A stretch of 64,000 nucleotides of DNA from Rhodococcus ruber NBRC 15591 (GTDB lineage: Bacteria; Actinomycetota; Actinomycetes; Mycobacteriales; Mycobacteriaceae), in contig NZ_BCXE01000036.1 in NCBI RefSeq assembly GCF_001894945.1, positions 103,000 through 166,999 of the forward strand, read 5' to 3'. Below, piece after piece: positions 40,338-48,306 of this stretch. How positions within the stretch are numbered: position 1 is the first letter of the stretch; every line of letters starts with the position of its first letter. The position numbers and the translations under genes were made by a program. The notes beneath the pieces were generated by a model. That model was not told where the DNA came from. It saw only the letters and a program-made list of their open reading frames with translations, and did no database searches.

Positions 40338-40458
40338 CGGTGTCCCTCCCCTCGTCCCGGCGCGCTCTGCGCCTGACGGAGAGGGTGCTGCGCCCGGTGT
40401 CCCGGTCGCCAGGGACACCCGTCCCGTCCCGGTGGGAATTCTCCCGGCGCGGCGCCGG

Positions 40459-40540
40459 TGCAAGTTGCGCGCGTCGGACGCACGTGGCGCGCGTCAGGGC
40501 AAGTTGCGCGCGTCGGTGCGAGTTGCGCGCGTAAGTACGA
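40459..40540. repeat. Four-copy 19-20 bp tandem repeat, core GTTGCGCGCGT
   Basis: The core GTTGCGCGCGT occurs at 40464-40474, 40503-40513 and 40522-40532, with a one-mismatch copy (GTGGCGCGCGT) at 40484-40494. Spacings are 20, 19 and 19 bases, close to two helical turns. No reading frame explains it. It lies in the 258-base gap between two leftward genes, so a multi-site operator is possible. Confidence 0.65.
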
Positions 40541-40595
40541 GCGCAACAGGCACTTTCGCGCGCGGATCCCGAAAGGAGGGGGGACCGGACGTGGT

Positions 40596-40733
40596 TCACA
40601 CCAGGGCGGGGCCGATCACCAGCAGCGCGACGAGGGCGATCAGCGCCGAGCAACCGGCGATGGCCACACCGCCGGCCGGCGACTCGACGTCACCGAACAG
40701 CGGTTCGTCCTCGTCCCAGCACCACCGCGGCAT
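40596..40733 (-). CDS. Small single-pass membrane protein, 45 residues
   Basis: The frame reads MPRWCWDEDEPLFGDVESPA and then a hydrophobic helix (GCSALIALVALLVIGPALV) up to the stop. An acidic Trp-rich head with one C-terminal helix is a typical small membrane protein, and codon third positions are GC-rich. No clear ribosome site precedes the ATG, so the call is tentative. No family is recognised. Confidence 0.4.
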   Translation of the reverse strand: MPRWCWDEDEPLFGDVESPAGGVAIAGCSALIALVALLVIGPALV

Positions 40734-40843
40734 CACTCAATGGAAGCGGTTCGGGCGCGCATCCGCAACGGCCGGGAGACATTCGCCGCGAGGACCGGAC
40801 AATGTGCGCCGCGCGTCCCGTACCGCAGGAGTTCTTCGGGCGG

Positions 40844-41071
40844 TCACCGCGGGGGTTGCACGGTCAGCAGGTCCCCGACGGTGCAGCCGAGGACGTGACA
40901 GATCGCGGTCAGTGTCGAGAACCGGATGGCGCGAGCGCGGTCGTTCTTCAGCACGGACAGGTTGGCGACGCTGACCCCGACGCGTTCGGACAGCGTCGCG
41001 AGGGTCATGCCGCGCTCGGCGAGCAGGTCGTCGAGCCGGCAGTGGACGGCGTGTTCTGACTCCGGCGGCAT
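40844..41071 (-). CDS. XRE/Cro-type HTH regulator (YozG-like)
   Basis: 75 residues, nearly all a helix-turn-helix: LDDLLAERGMTLATLSERVG, then VSVANLSVLKNDRARAIRFS and TLTAICHVLGCTVGDLL. It resembles the small regulators paired with DUF2975 membrane proteins. Its ATG overlaps the stop of the upstream gene by one base (TGATG). The 41-bp palindrome at 41712 upstream of the pair is its likely site. Confidence 0.88.
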   Translation of the reverse strand: MPPESEHAVHCRLDDLLAERGMTLATLSERVGVSVANLSVLKNDRARAIRFSTLTAICHVLGCTVGDLLTVQPPR

Positions 41072-41703
41072 CACACGAGTCCTTCCTGGTCGCGTGCCAT
41101 CCGGTTGCCCACCCGGATCGCGATCGCAACCGCAGAGAGCACCATCGCCCCGGCGTACACCAGCCAGAACTCGGCTCCGAGCCAACTGCCCTCGACGCCG
41201 GGGACGTGGGTGAGACCGAGATCGCGGATCGCCATGTTGGTGCCCGTGATCCGGGGGAACATCGGAACCAGGGCGATGGTCAGTGCCACCCAGCCGAGGT
41301 GGTAGGTGAGCCGGTAGGTGCCGTGGTCGAACATCCGGCCCTGCACGAACCGGCGCACGAGCAGGGCCAGCAGCCCCAGCACGGCCAGGTAGCTCAGCGT
41401 CTGCGCCGCGTCGCCCGTCCGCAGCAGCGCGACGGTCACCGGCGACAGCTCGGCGACCGGCAGCGAGGTGGTCACCGCGCCGTCGAGTGACGCCTGCACA
41501 CCGGACGGCGTGGGGACGGGGGTGGCCGCCTCGCCGAGTTCCATGCGCGCGGTCACCGTCGCGGCCGAGAGCTGCCCGGACAGGGTGGCGACGTAGTCGG
41601 CGACGACCACCGCCGCGGTACCGGCGAACACGGCCATGCTCGCCCACAGGTCGCGCCGGTCCTTCGCGGTGGGCCGGAGAACGGACACCGAAGACGTACT
41701 CAT
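41071..41703 (-). CDS. DUF2975-like four-helix membrane protein
   Basis: 210 residues with about four transmembrane helices (WASMAVFAGTAAVVVADYVA; LSYLAVLGLLALLVRRFVQG; LGWVALTIALVPMF; LVYAGAMVLSAVAIAIRV). Such proteins are usually encoded next to a small XRE regulator, as here. A role in sensing or in inhibiting the regulator is possible but unproven. GGGAGG upstream of the ATG lies at the edge of the palindrome, so protein binding there could also affect translation. Confidence 0.8.
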   Translation of the reverse strand: MSTSSVSVLRPTAKDRRDLWASMAVFAGTAAVVVADYVATLSGQLSAATVTARMELGEAATPVPTPSGVQASLDGAVTTSLPVAELSPVTVALLRTGDAAQTLSYLAVLGLLALLVRRFVQGRMFDHGTYRLTYHLGWVALTIALVPMFPRITGTNMAIRDLGLTHVPGVEGSWLGAEFWLVYAGAMVLSAVAIAIRVGNRMARDQEGLV

Positions 41704-41711
41704 GACACCCT

Positions 41712-41752
41712 CCCATATCGATTATCGATAGCCTATCGATAATCGATATGGG
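41712..41752. promoter_or_regulatory. 41-bp perfect palindrome built from ATCGAT units
   Basis: The left arm CCCATATCGATTATCGATAG (41712-41731) and its exact reverse complement (41733-41752) flank a single C at 41732. ATCGAT occurs four times. The A+T content contrasts sharply with the surroundings. It starts nine bases upstream of the DUF2975 start codon, so it is a probable operator for the XRE protein of the same operon. Confidence 0.8.
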
Positions 41753-41773
41753 AGGCAACGTGACGGGATCGGA

Positions 41774-42988
41774 TCACGCCAGGCGGATCGGGGCGACGAC
41801 GTCCGCGACGACGGTCAGCACCGTGAAGGCACCCCCGGCGACGACGAACGCGTAGGTCACCGGCAGCAACTTCCCGAAGTCGACCGGCCCCGCGTCGGAC
41901 AGACCTCGCAGCCGGCGCACCCGGTTACGACACGCCTCGTAGACGGCGACGGCCGTGTGCCCGCCGTCGAGGGGCAGCAGCGGCAGCAGATTGACCAGGC
42001 CGACGAACAGGTTCAGCCCGACCATCAGCAACACGAACGATTCCCACATGCCCCGTTCCGCGGCCTGCCCGCCCAGGGACGCGGCGCCCACGACACTGAT
42101 CGGAGTGTCCGCGTCGCGCTCACCGCCCGTCACGGAGTGCCACAGCGACGCCACCTTCGACGGGGCGTTCGCCAGCGTCCGCGCCGACGCCACGACGAGG
42201 TCCCCAGTGAACGCGAACGCGGCCGGAACGGCGGCGACGAGGTCGTAGCGGACCGGACCGGCGACCGGTTGTGCGGAGAGGCCGATCGCCCCGACGGTCG
42301 TCGACCGCTCGACCCCGGACCGGGGGTCGACCACCCAGCGCTGCACCGGTTCGACAGCGACCGGCACCCGCAGTTCCCGTCCCTGCCGATCGATCACCAG
42401 TTCGACGACTCCCGAACTCTGCCACACCCTTTCGACGAGGTCACCGAACCGGGCGACGTCCCTTCCGTCCACGGCGAGGACGACGTCGCCGGGGCGTATC
42501 CCGGCCGACGCGGCCGGTCCCGGCCCGTCACACCCGACGAGTCCGTATCCGGGCGCCGGCCCCTGCGACGGCGGGACGCACCCGACGGACTCGACCACGA
42601 TCCTCGGGTGCAGATCCGGCAGACCCCACCCGACCGCAAGCCCGAGGACGAGCACCACGGCAAGCAGGAAATTCATACAGACGCCACCGGACATCACGGC
42701 CACGCGCTTCCACGTCCGCTGCCGATACAACGCCCGGTCGTACTCGCCGGGGGCCAGTTCGTCGAGGGCGGTGGTGCCGGCGATCTCGCAGAACCCCCCG
42801 ACCGGGAACAGGCCGAGGCCGTACTCGGTCTCCCCGCGGCGGAACGAGAAGACCGTCGGGCCGCGACCGACTGCGAAGCGGCGCACCTTCATTCCGAGAC
42901 GCCGCGCCACCCACAGGTGACCGGCCTCGTGCAGGGCGACGGACACGGCGAGGGCGAGCGCGAACAGCGCGACGCCGAGGGCGAACAT
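41774..42988 (-). CDS. Site-2 protease, RseP/Rip1-like M50 metalloprotease
   Basis: 404-residue intramembrane zinc protease. HEAGH at residues 20-24 gives two His ligands and the catalytic Glu. GFCEIAG and WKRVAVMSGG follow, then a PDZ domain (GIRPGDVVLAVDGRDVARFG) and the third-ligand motif NLLPLLPLDGGH. It closely resembles mycobacterial Rip1, which cleaves anti-sigma factors. The neighbours are not dxr/ispG, so this is probably a second copy. Its ATG overlaps the cutinase stop by one base. Confidence 0.9.
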   Translation of the reverse strand: MFALGVALFALALAVSVALHEAGHLWVARRLGMKVRRFAVGRGPTVFSFRRGETEYGLGLFPVGGFCEIAGTTALDELAPGEYDRALYRQRTWKRVAVMSGGVCMNFLLAVVLVLGLAVGWGLPDLHPRIVVESVGCVPPSQGPAPGYGLVGCDGPGPAASAGIRPGDVVLAVDGRDVARFGDLVERVWQSSGVVELVIDRQGRELRVPVAVEPVQRWVVDPRSGVERSTTVGAIGLSAQPVAGPVRYDLVAAVPAAFAFTGDLVVASARTLANAPSKVASLWHSVTGGERDADTPISVVGAASLGGQAAERGMWESFVLLMVGLNLFVGLVNLLPLLPLDGGHTAVAVYEACRNRVRRLRGLSDAGPVDFGKLLPVTYAFVVAGGAFTVLTVVADVVAPIRLA

Positions 42989-43674
42989 CAGGGGTGATAC
43001 GTCGCGTGCTCGCGAATGTATCCGCTGACGTTGCCCTCCGGATCGCAGATCATGTCGCCCTCGAGGCACTCGGTGGTGACCGGGATGTGCCGCAGCTCGC
43101 CGGCCGGCTGCGGAAGGGTGATCCCGGGAACGAGCGGACCGGCGTACTGGGCGGGCCGGCCCTGTGCCGGATCGGCGATCAGGTGCACCCGGACGCGGTC
43201 CTGAAGGTCGGTGCCGTCGTCGTGCACGGGCGGCACCGCGTCGATCTCCATCGCCACCCGGCGCACGACGATCGCACCCTGGGAGTAGCCGTACAGCTCG
43301 TAGCGCGTGCGCGGCCCGCAGGCGGCCTCGGTCCGGCCGATCTCCGCCCACAGGTTCTGCACGCCGATCTGCACCGACTGGTCCATGAACGTGTCCCAGC
43401 CGAACACCCCGGCCACCATGCCCGCCGGGTACCGCACGTGCCGCACCGCGAAGTCGGAACTGTCACGGTACTGATCGGTGTAGGAGTTGAGGGGGCTGTC
43501 GGGGTCGATCGAGTCCGGCGTTTCGGGACCCTTCGTGCCGTCGACGGCGAGCACCACGGTCGGCGCACAGTAGGCAGCCGGGGACGGGTCGGCATGGGCG
43601 ATCGACACGGCACCGAACATCGAACCGATGGTCAGCGCGCCGACGATCGCCACCCGGACAGCGGAAAGGATCAT
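42988..43674 (-). CDS. Secreted cutinase-family serine esterase
   Basis: 228 residues with a Sec signal peptide (VAIVGALTIGSMFGAVSIAHA, cleavage after about residue 28). The serine nucleophile lies in YELYGYSQGAIVV. Asp (CDPEGN region) and His (HATYHP region) near the C-terminus complete a plausible triad. Actinobacterial cutinase-like proteins hydrolyse lipid esters and phospholipids. ATG at 43674 follows AAAGGA. It is translationally coupled to the downstream protease gene. Confidence 0.82.
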   Translation of the reverse strand: MILSAVRVAIVGALTIGSMFGAVSIAHADPSPAAYCAPTVVLAVDGTKGPETPDSIDPDSPLNSYTDQYRDSSDFAVRHVRYPAGMVAGVFGWDTFMDQSVQIGVQNLWAEIGRTEAACGPRTRYELYGYSQGAIVVRRVAMEIDAVPPVHDDGTDLQDRVRVHLIADPAQGRPAQYAGPLVPGITLPQPAGELRHIPVTTECLEGDMICDPEGNVSGYIREHATYHP

Positions 43675-43792
43675 CGAAACCGTCCTTCAGCCCATGGGAT
43701 CCAACCCAACGATTCCCGACCGCGTTCATAAGTAAGCACAGCGATCGTAAGTCCGCAAATCGAAGACACGGGTGCGACGCACCGTGGTGGGC

Positions 43793-44215
43793 TCAGCGGA
43801 CGACATCGACCGGATCCACGAAACTGTAACTCCGAGTACGCAGACCGTCGATGATCGCGGGCAGCGCATCGGCATCGAGAGTCGTGCCGTCGTCGGGGTT
43901 CGTGCCCATGTGCATCAGGACGATCTGGCCGGGCACGGCTGCGGAGACGACCCGGTCGGTGACCGCCCCGACGTCGAGACCACCGCTGGTGCCCTTCCAG
44001 CCGAGCGAGTCCACCGTCCAGCGCACCGGCACATACCCGGCATCGTTGACGACGCGGATGTCGGCGTCGGTGCGAACACCGAACGGAAATCGGAACAACG
44101 GCACGGCCGGGCGACCTGTCAGTGCCGTGATCGCGGCCTCGGCCGCAGCAAGGTCGGCCCTGATCTGTCCGTCCGTCAGATCCGGATAGGCAGGGTGGGT
44201 GTCGCTGTGGTTCCC
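43793..44215 (-). pseudogene. 5'-truncated polysaccharide deacetylase (NodB domain) remnant
   Basis: The frame contains NodB motif 2 (GNHSDTHP, zinc His), then RFPFGVRTDAD, the RWTVDSLGW stretch and the motif-5-like region IVLMHMG. The N-terminal motif 1 (TFDDGP) is absent: translating upstream gives only Arg/Ser-rich sequence, and the frame runs into the end of the next gene. No ATG exists upstream of the zinc motif. It is therefore a decayed or truncated gene; a protein from GTG at 44104 would lack the active site. Confidence 0.75.
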
Positions 44216-44219
44216 CGCT

Positions 44220-44672
44220 CTACCCCGCGATCGCCGGGTCGAGCCCCCGGGTGCGGTGGAACACCACGCTCACGGCGAGGAGGATTTCCGCGGCCGCGAC
44301 CGCCAGTGCGGCCGCCATGAGCGGAGGCATCGATGCGTCCGCTGTGCCACCGGCGACCACCGGCACAGCGTGCCCGTGGTGGCCGCCGCCCCCACCTCCG
44401 GGACTCATGGTGGTCAGGTGCAGCATGATCATCACGACGTTCATGACGGTGACCAGGATCCAGTCCCGCTGGTTTCCGCGCCGCCAGAGATGGCGCGCGC
44501 AGTAGAGGCACCCGGCGGTCATGACGAGCGTCAGGACCGCCGGCGCCGGGGAGGGTGCGTGCCCCCCGAGTGCGCCGACGTGCAGCACGGCGGACGCGAC
44601 GGCCAGGGCGGCGGCCGCCCGGCCGCACCACGGGAACGTGGTGCGACGGGCGGCCGGATCGGTGGTGGACAC
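44220..44672 (-). CDS. Small His-rich multi-pass membrane protein after the amine oxidase gene
   Basis: 150 residues with about four helices (AAAALAVASAVLHVGALGGH; VLTLVMTAGCLYCARHLWRR; ILVTVMNVVMIMLHLTTMS; PLMAAALAVAAAEILLAVSV). A loop reads GGGGGGHHGHAVPVV, and more His, Met and Cys lie in the helices, suggesting metal contact. GTG at 44672 lies six bases after the amine oxidase stop. A role in copper supply is an inference from position and composition. DUF5134-like is possible. Confidence 0.75.
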   Translation of the reverse strand: MSTTDPAARRTTFPWCGRAAAALAVASAVLHVGALGGHAPSPAPAVLTLVMTAGCLYCARHLWRRGNQRDWILVTVMNVVMIMLHLTTMSPGGGGGGHHGHAVPVVAGGTADASMPPLMAAALAVAAAEILLAVSVVFHRTRGLDPAIAG

Positions 44673-44677
44673 GGCCG

Positions 44678-46624
44678 TCAGTCCGTGCAGCAGTGCTTCG
44701 ACGGGCCGGCCGGGACGTCGAGCGCCGGATTGCGGTCGAAGAACCCGACCGGCTTCAGCGTGAATCCGGCATAGTCGACGGGCATCACGGGCCAGTCCTC
44801 CGGGCGCGGGAAATGGGTGAGCCCGAAGGTGTGCCACAGCACCAGGTCCTCGCCCTCGATGTTCCGGTTGCCGGCGACGAATGTCGGCAGTCCCCCCTGT
44901 CCCGGATGCTGGTTGACGAAGTCGCCGGCGGGATACCGCTGCGCCGGGTCGTACTGCGTGACCCACAGGTGCCTGGTGGCGAACGCGGCGCGGGCGGCGA
45001 TGGAACTCGACGGGTCGGCCAGCAGCACGGGCTGGCCTTCCGGGTGCAGCGCGTAACCCACGTTCCGCCCGAGCCGGTTCTGCTTGGTCGGGTTGGTGAT
45101 GTGCCAGACCCGGGCCTTGGTGTTGTCGGCCAGCCGCTGCCCCTCGGCCTCCGTGGTGAGGGTGGTCTTGCGGCAGCGGAACGCATTGCCCCAGGGGTTG
45201 TCCGGTCCCATCGGTTCGGGTACGGCGTCGACCTCCTCGACCGTGTTGACGTTTCCGTCGACCGCCATGTCCAGGCGCGCGGAGAAGAGGTGCTGGTGGA
45301 ACGGTGCACCGAGGCCGGGAGCCATCTCGGTGGCGAAACCGTCCTCGCCGCGGTAGGCGGAGGTGAACACGATGCCGGTGGCCTTGGCTTCGAGCTCGAT
45401 GGTGCCGTCCAGGTAGAGGTACCAGTAGAAGCCGTAGTCGTAGTTGCCGATCGTGAGGAAGAACGAGATCACGAGCCGGCGCGAGCGACGGGTCTCGGTC
45501 ATGCCGTTGAACATGTCCGTGTGCTTCCACAGGACGCCGTAGTCCTCCTCGTGGAGGCAGATCGCGTTCTTCATCACCCGGGGGTCGCCCTTCTCGTCGG
45601 CGATGGTGACGTCGAAGTACTGGATCTCACCGAGGCAGTCGCACCCGAGTTCCAGCGAGTTGGTGTAGCGGCCGAAGAGGTATTCCCCTTGGTCGAAGTA
45701 GTTCTGCCAGTATCGCACCGGCGACGGGTCGGCGTAGGGCACGACCATCTCGGCGATGGAGGCACGGTAGATCACCGGTCGCTCCACGCCGTCGTCGGAG
45801 AACGACAGCTGGTGCAGGGTCAGGCCCTCGCGGACGTCGAACCCGAACCGGAACGTCCAGTCCGCCCAGGTGATCCGGTTGCCGTCGACCGAGAAGCTCG
45901 GCCCCTCGGGCTGCGTGATCTCGATCGGCTTGAGGTCGGTGCGGACCGGCGTCGCGTGCGGCGCGGCGTCCCATTCGCCGCGTTCGGCCGGCACGGGAAG
46001 GGTGATCTCGTCGACCACCTTCACCACCCGCTGCTCGGTGAGGTCGACGTAGGCGACCACACCGTCGATCGGATGTGCCCACGGCAGGTCGGCCTCGTCC
46101 TCCTGATGGAACGCGAGCACGCGGACGATCCGGTGCCCCACCTCGTCCTCGTGCCCGAACACCCCGGCCGACAGCGGAACCGCGCGCACCTTCTGCGGGT
46201 CGATGCCGCGCGCGGCCATCGCCGCGATCCAGTCGAAGCTGGAGAGCAGGAACGATTCGATGTCCTCGAACTCCTCGTCGAGGATCGGGACGTGCCCGTC
46301 GGTGGCGGCGTCGACGGCGACGGTGCCGAGGATCCTGCGTTCGGTGACGGACACGACGTGGTCGGATCCCGCACCGGTTGCGCGGTCGAGGAGCAGGACG
46401 CGGGCCCGGCGCTCGACGTGCTCCCCCGGCCGGAACGCCAGGACCGTCGACTTGGGGGGTTCCTCGAGTCCGACGTAGACGAACCGGACGTGCTCGGTCA
46501 CCAGTCCCGCCGCCGACACCGTTTCCTTGAGTGCGGTGATCTCGTCGGCGGTCAGCGGGCTGAGCGGATGGTCCGGTGCGGGTGTCGATGCCGCTTCGGT
46601 GAACGGCGTGGTGGCAGTGCTCAT
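44678..46624 (-). CDS. Copper-containing primary amine oxidase (TPQ enzyme)
   Basis: 648 residues. It oxidises primary amines to aldehyde, NH3 and H2O2. The TPQ precursor is Tyr395 in TIGNYDYGFYW. Copper ligands are His443 and His445 (PFHQHLFSARLD) and the His in GLTHFPRPEDWPVMP. The active-site base is Asp311 (WQNYFDQGEYL). It has no signal peptide, so it is cytoplasmic like Arthrobacter enzymes. ATG at 46624 overlaps the permease stop (ATGA). The neighbouring aldehyde dehydrogenase suggests phenethylamine or tyramine as substrate. Confidence 0.94.
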   Translation of the reverse strand: MSTATTPFTEAASTPAPDHPLSPLTADEITALKETVSAAGLVTEHVRFVYVGLEEPPKSTVLAFRPGEHVERRARVLLLDRATGAGSDHVVSVTERRILGTVAVDAATDGHVPILDEEFEDIESFLLSSFDWIAAMAARGIDPQKVRAVPLSAGVFGHEDEVGHRIVRVLAFHQEDEADLPWAHPIDGVVAYVDLTEQRVVKVVDEITLPVPAERGEWDAAPHATPVRTDLKPIEITQPEGPSFSVDGNRITWADWTFRFGFDVREGLTLHQLSFSDDGVERPVIYRASIAEMVVPYADPSPVRYWQNYFDQGEYLFGRYTNSLELGCDCLGEIQYFDVTIADEKGDPRVMKNAICLHEEDYGVLWKHTDMFNGMTETRRSRRLVISFFLTIGNYDYGFYWYLYLDGTIELEAKATGIVFTSAYRGEDGFATEMAPGLGAPFHQHLFSARLDMAVDGNVNTVEEVDAVPEPMGPDNPWGNAFRCRKTTLTTEAEGQRLADNTKARVWHITNPTKQNRLGRNVGYALHPEGQPVLLADPSSSIAARAAFATRHLWVTQYDPAQRYPAGDFVNQHPGQGGLPTFVAGNRNIEGEDLVLWHTFGLTHFPRPEDWPVMPVDYAGFTLKPVGFFDRNPALDVPAGPSKHCCTD

Positions 46625-48102
46625 CGTGCGATCTCCTTGTCGATCTGGGGTTCGGTCGTGACGGCGGGCGCGAGGCCGCCGTGGGGATGGGTGTTTCGTG
46701 CAGCGTCGGGGCGGAGAGCGGCCACGGCCGCTCCGCCCGCGAACGTCCCGGCGAGAACAACGGCGATGACGGCGGCGAGGGTGCTCGATCCGCCGACGAG
46801 CAGCGGCAGGTTCGCGATCGTCATCGTGAGCAGGGCGCCCAGCCCGGCCAGGCCCAGCGCCGGCGCGATCAGCGTGGGCCAGGGCCGGGTGTCGGCCCGG
46901 GAACGCCGGAAGAAGACGAGGACGGCGATCGACGTCAGCGCCATGAGGGCGAGCACACCGACGGACGCGACCCCGGCGAACCAGGCGAAGACCTCGGTCA
47001 CGGGATCGAGCCCGCCGACGGCGGAGGCCACGACGAGGACCAGCGCCGAGACCGTCTGCACGACCGAGGCCACGTAGGGCGACGCATGACGTTCGTGCGA
47101 GCGGCCGCATCGCGCCGGCAGTGCCGCGCTGTTGCCGAGCGAGAAGATGTAGCGGGAGAGCACGTTGTGGAAGGACAGCAGTGCCGCGAACAGGCTGGTG
47201 ACGAGGAGCACCTGCACGACGTCACCGGCCGCCGCTCCCACGTAGCGGGTCGCGGTGTCGACGATCATGCCCTCGGGGTTCTCGGTGGCCAGGGCGACGG
47301 CGCCCTCGTCACCCCACGCGCTGACCAGCGCCCAGCTCGACAGCGCATAGAAGCCGCCGATGACCACCAGGGCGAGGTAGGTGGCCCGCGGAACGGTCCG
47401 GGCGGGATCACGCACCTCGTCGCGGAAGACCGCGGTCGCCTCGAAACCGATGTAGCCGGCAACGGCGAAGATCAGGGCGATTCCCGGTGCGCCCGAGAAG
47501 AACTCGGACGGCCGCAGCGCAGCGGTGGACAGACCTTCCGCGCCGCCCCGGACGACCACCGCCGCATCGATCACCAGGACGATGCCGACCTCGCACAGCA
47601 ACAGGACCCCGAGGACCTTGCCGGACAGGTCGATGTGGCGGTAGCCGAGCACCGCGACCGCCACCAGCACGATCAGAGCCCAGAGATACCAGGGCAACTC
47701 GGGGCCGCCGTGCGCGGTCACGAAGTCGTCGAGCGCCGCGCCGATGTACCCGTAGACGGCGCCCTGCACCGCCGTGTAGGACAACAGCGCCAGGAACGCC
47801 GAACCGAGACCGGCGTGCCGGCCGAGACCGTGGGTGACGAAGGTGTAGAACGCCCCCGCCCCGGGCACGTGCTTCGCCATCGCGGTGAAGCCGACGGCGA
47901 AGAAGAGCAGGACCACCGTGCAGACGACGTACGAGGCGGGGAACGCGGCCCCGTTTCCGGCGGAGATTCCGAGTGGGACCGTGCCGGCGATCACGGTCAG
48001 CGGGGCCGCGGCCGCGACCACCATGAAGACGACGGCGCCGGGACCGAGGCTGCCGGACAACCGGTGGGTGGGGGGTTCGTGTGCGCGAGCGTTGAGGGTC
48101 AT
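46621..48102 (-). CDS. APC-family amino acid/amine permease
   Basis: 493 residues with 12 predicted helices. The start is APC-like (SLGPGAVVFMVVAAAAPLTV), and VPGAGAFYTFVTHGLG plus IGFEATAVFRDEVRDPARTV are conserved family segments. It is the first gene of the permease, amine oxidase and His-rich protein operon, so it probably imports the amine. The 204-base gap upstream carries two TTCTCGTTYG motifs facing each other. Confidence 0.92.
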   Translation of the reverse strand: MTLNARAHEPPTHRLSGSLGPGAVVFMVVAAAAPLTVIAGTVPLGISAGNGAAFPASYVVCTVVLLFFAVGFTAMAKHVPGAGAFYTFVTHGLGRHAGLGSAFLALLSYTAVQGAVYGYIGAALDDFVTAHGGPELPWYLWALIVLVAVAVLGYRHIDLSGKVLGVLLLCEVGIVLVIDAAVVVRGGAEGLSTAALRPSEFFSGAPGIALIFAVAGYIGFEATAVFRDEVRDPARTVPRATYLALVVIGGFYALSSWALVSAWGDEGAVALATENPEGMIVDTATRYVGAAAGDVVQVLLVTSLFAALLSFHNVLSRYIFSLGNSAALPARCGRSHERHASPYVASVVQTVSALVLVVASAVGGLDPVTEVFAWFAGVASVGVLALMALTSIAVLVFFRRSRADTRPWPTLIAPALGLAGLGALLTMTIANLPLLVGGSSTLAAVIAVVLAGTFAGGAAVAALRPDAARNTHPHGGLAPAVTTEPQIDKEIAR

Positions 48103-48218
48103 CGGTGCTTCGACTTTCGGGAGAGGGGGTGTGCCGGCGGTTCGGTGCCGAGCGCCGGAAGAAGCGTGCGCCCGGCCGTTGTCGGTGCAGTCACCGCGGC
48201 GTCACGGTTCGTCGACGG

Positions 48219-48253
48219 CAAACGAGAACGCCTCGGTGCCGGGTTCTCGTTCG
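48219..48253. promoter_or_regulatory. Inverted TTCTCGTTYG pair upstream of the permease-amine oxidase operon
   Basis: TTCTCGTTCG lies at 48244-48253 and, on the opposite strand, TTCTCGTTTG at 48228-48219. AACGAGAAC and GTTCTCGTT are perfect 9-base arms with a 13-base spacer. It sits 117-150 bases upstream of the permease start. The same motif recurs at 49968, 50002 and 50090. Confidence 0.6.
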
Positions 48254-48306
48254 GCCGGCAGTACGGGCGGCGGTGCCCATCCGGCGCCGGGCACCGCCCC
48301 GGCCGG

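Noticed and set aside
41753..41860. Short rightward frame after GGGAGG at the palindrome edge
   Set aside because: It has only about 32 codons and lies antisense to the protease gene end; the ribosome-site match follows from the palindrome symmetry.
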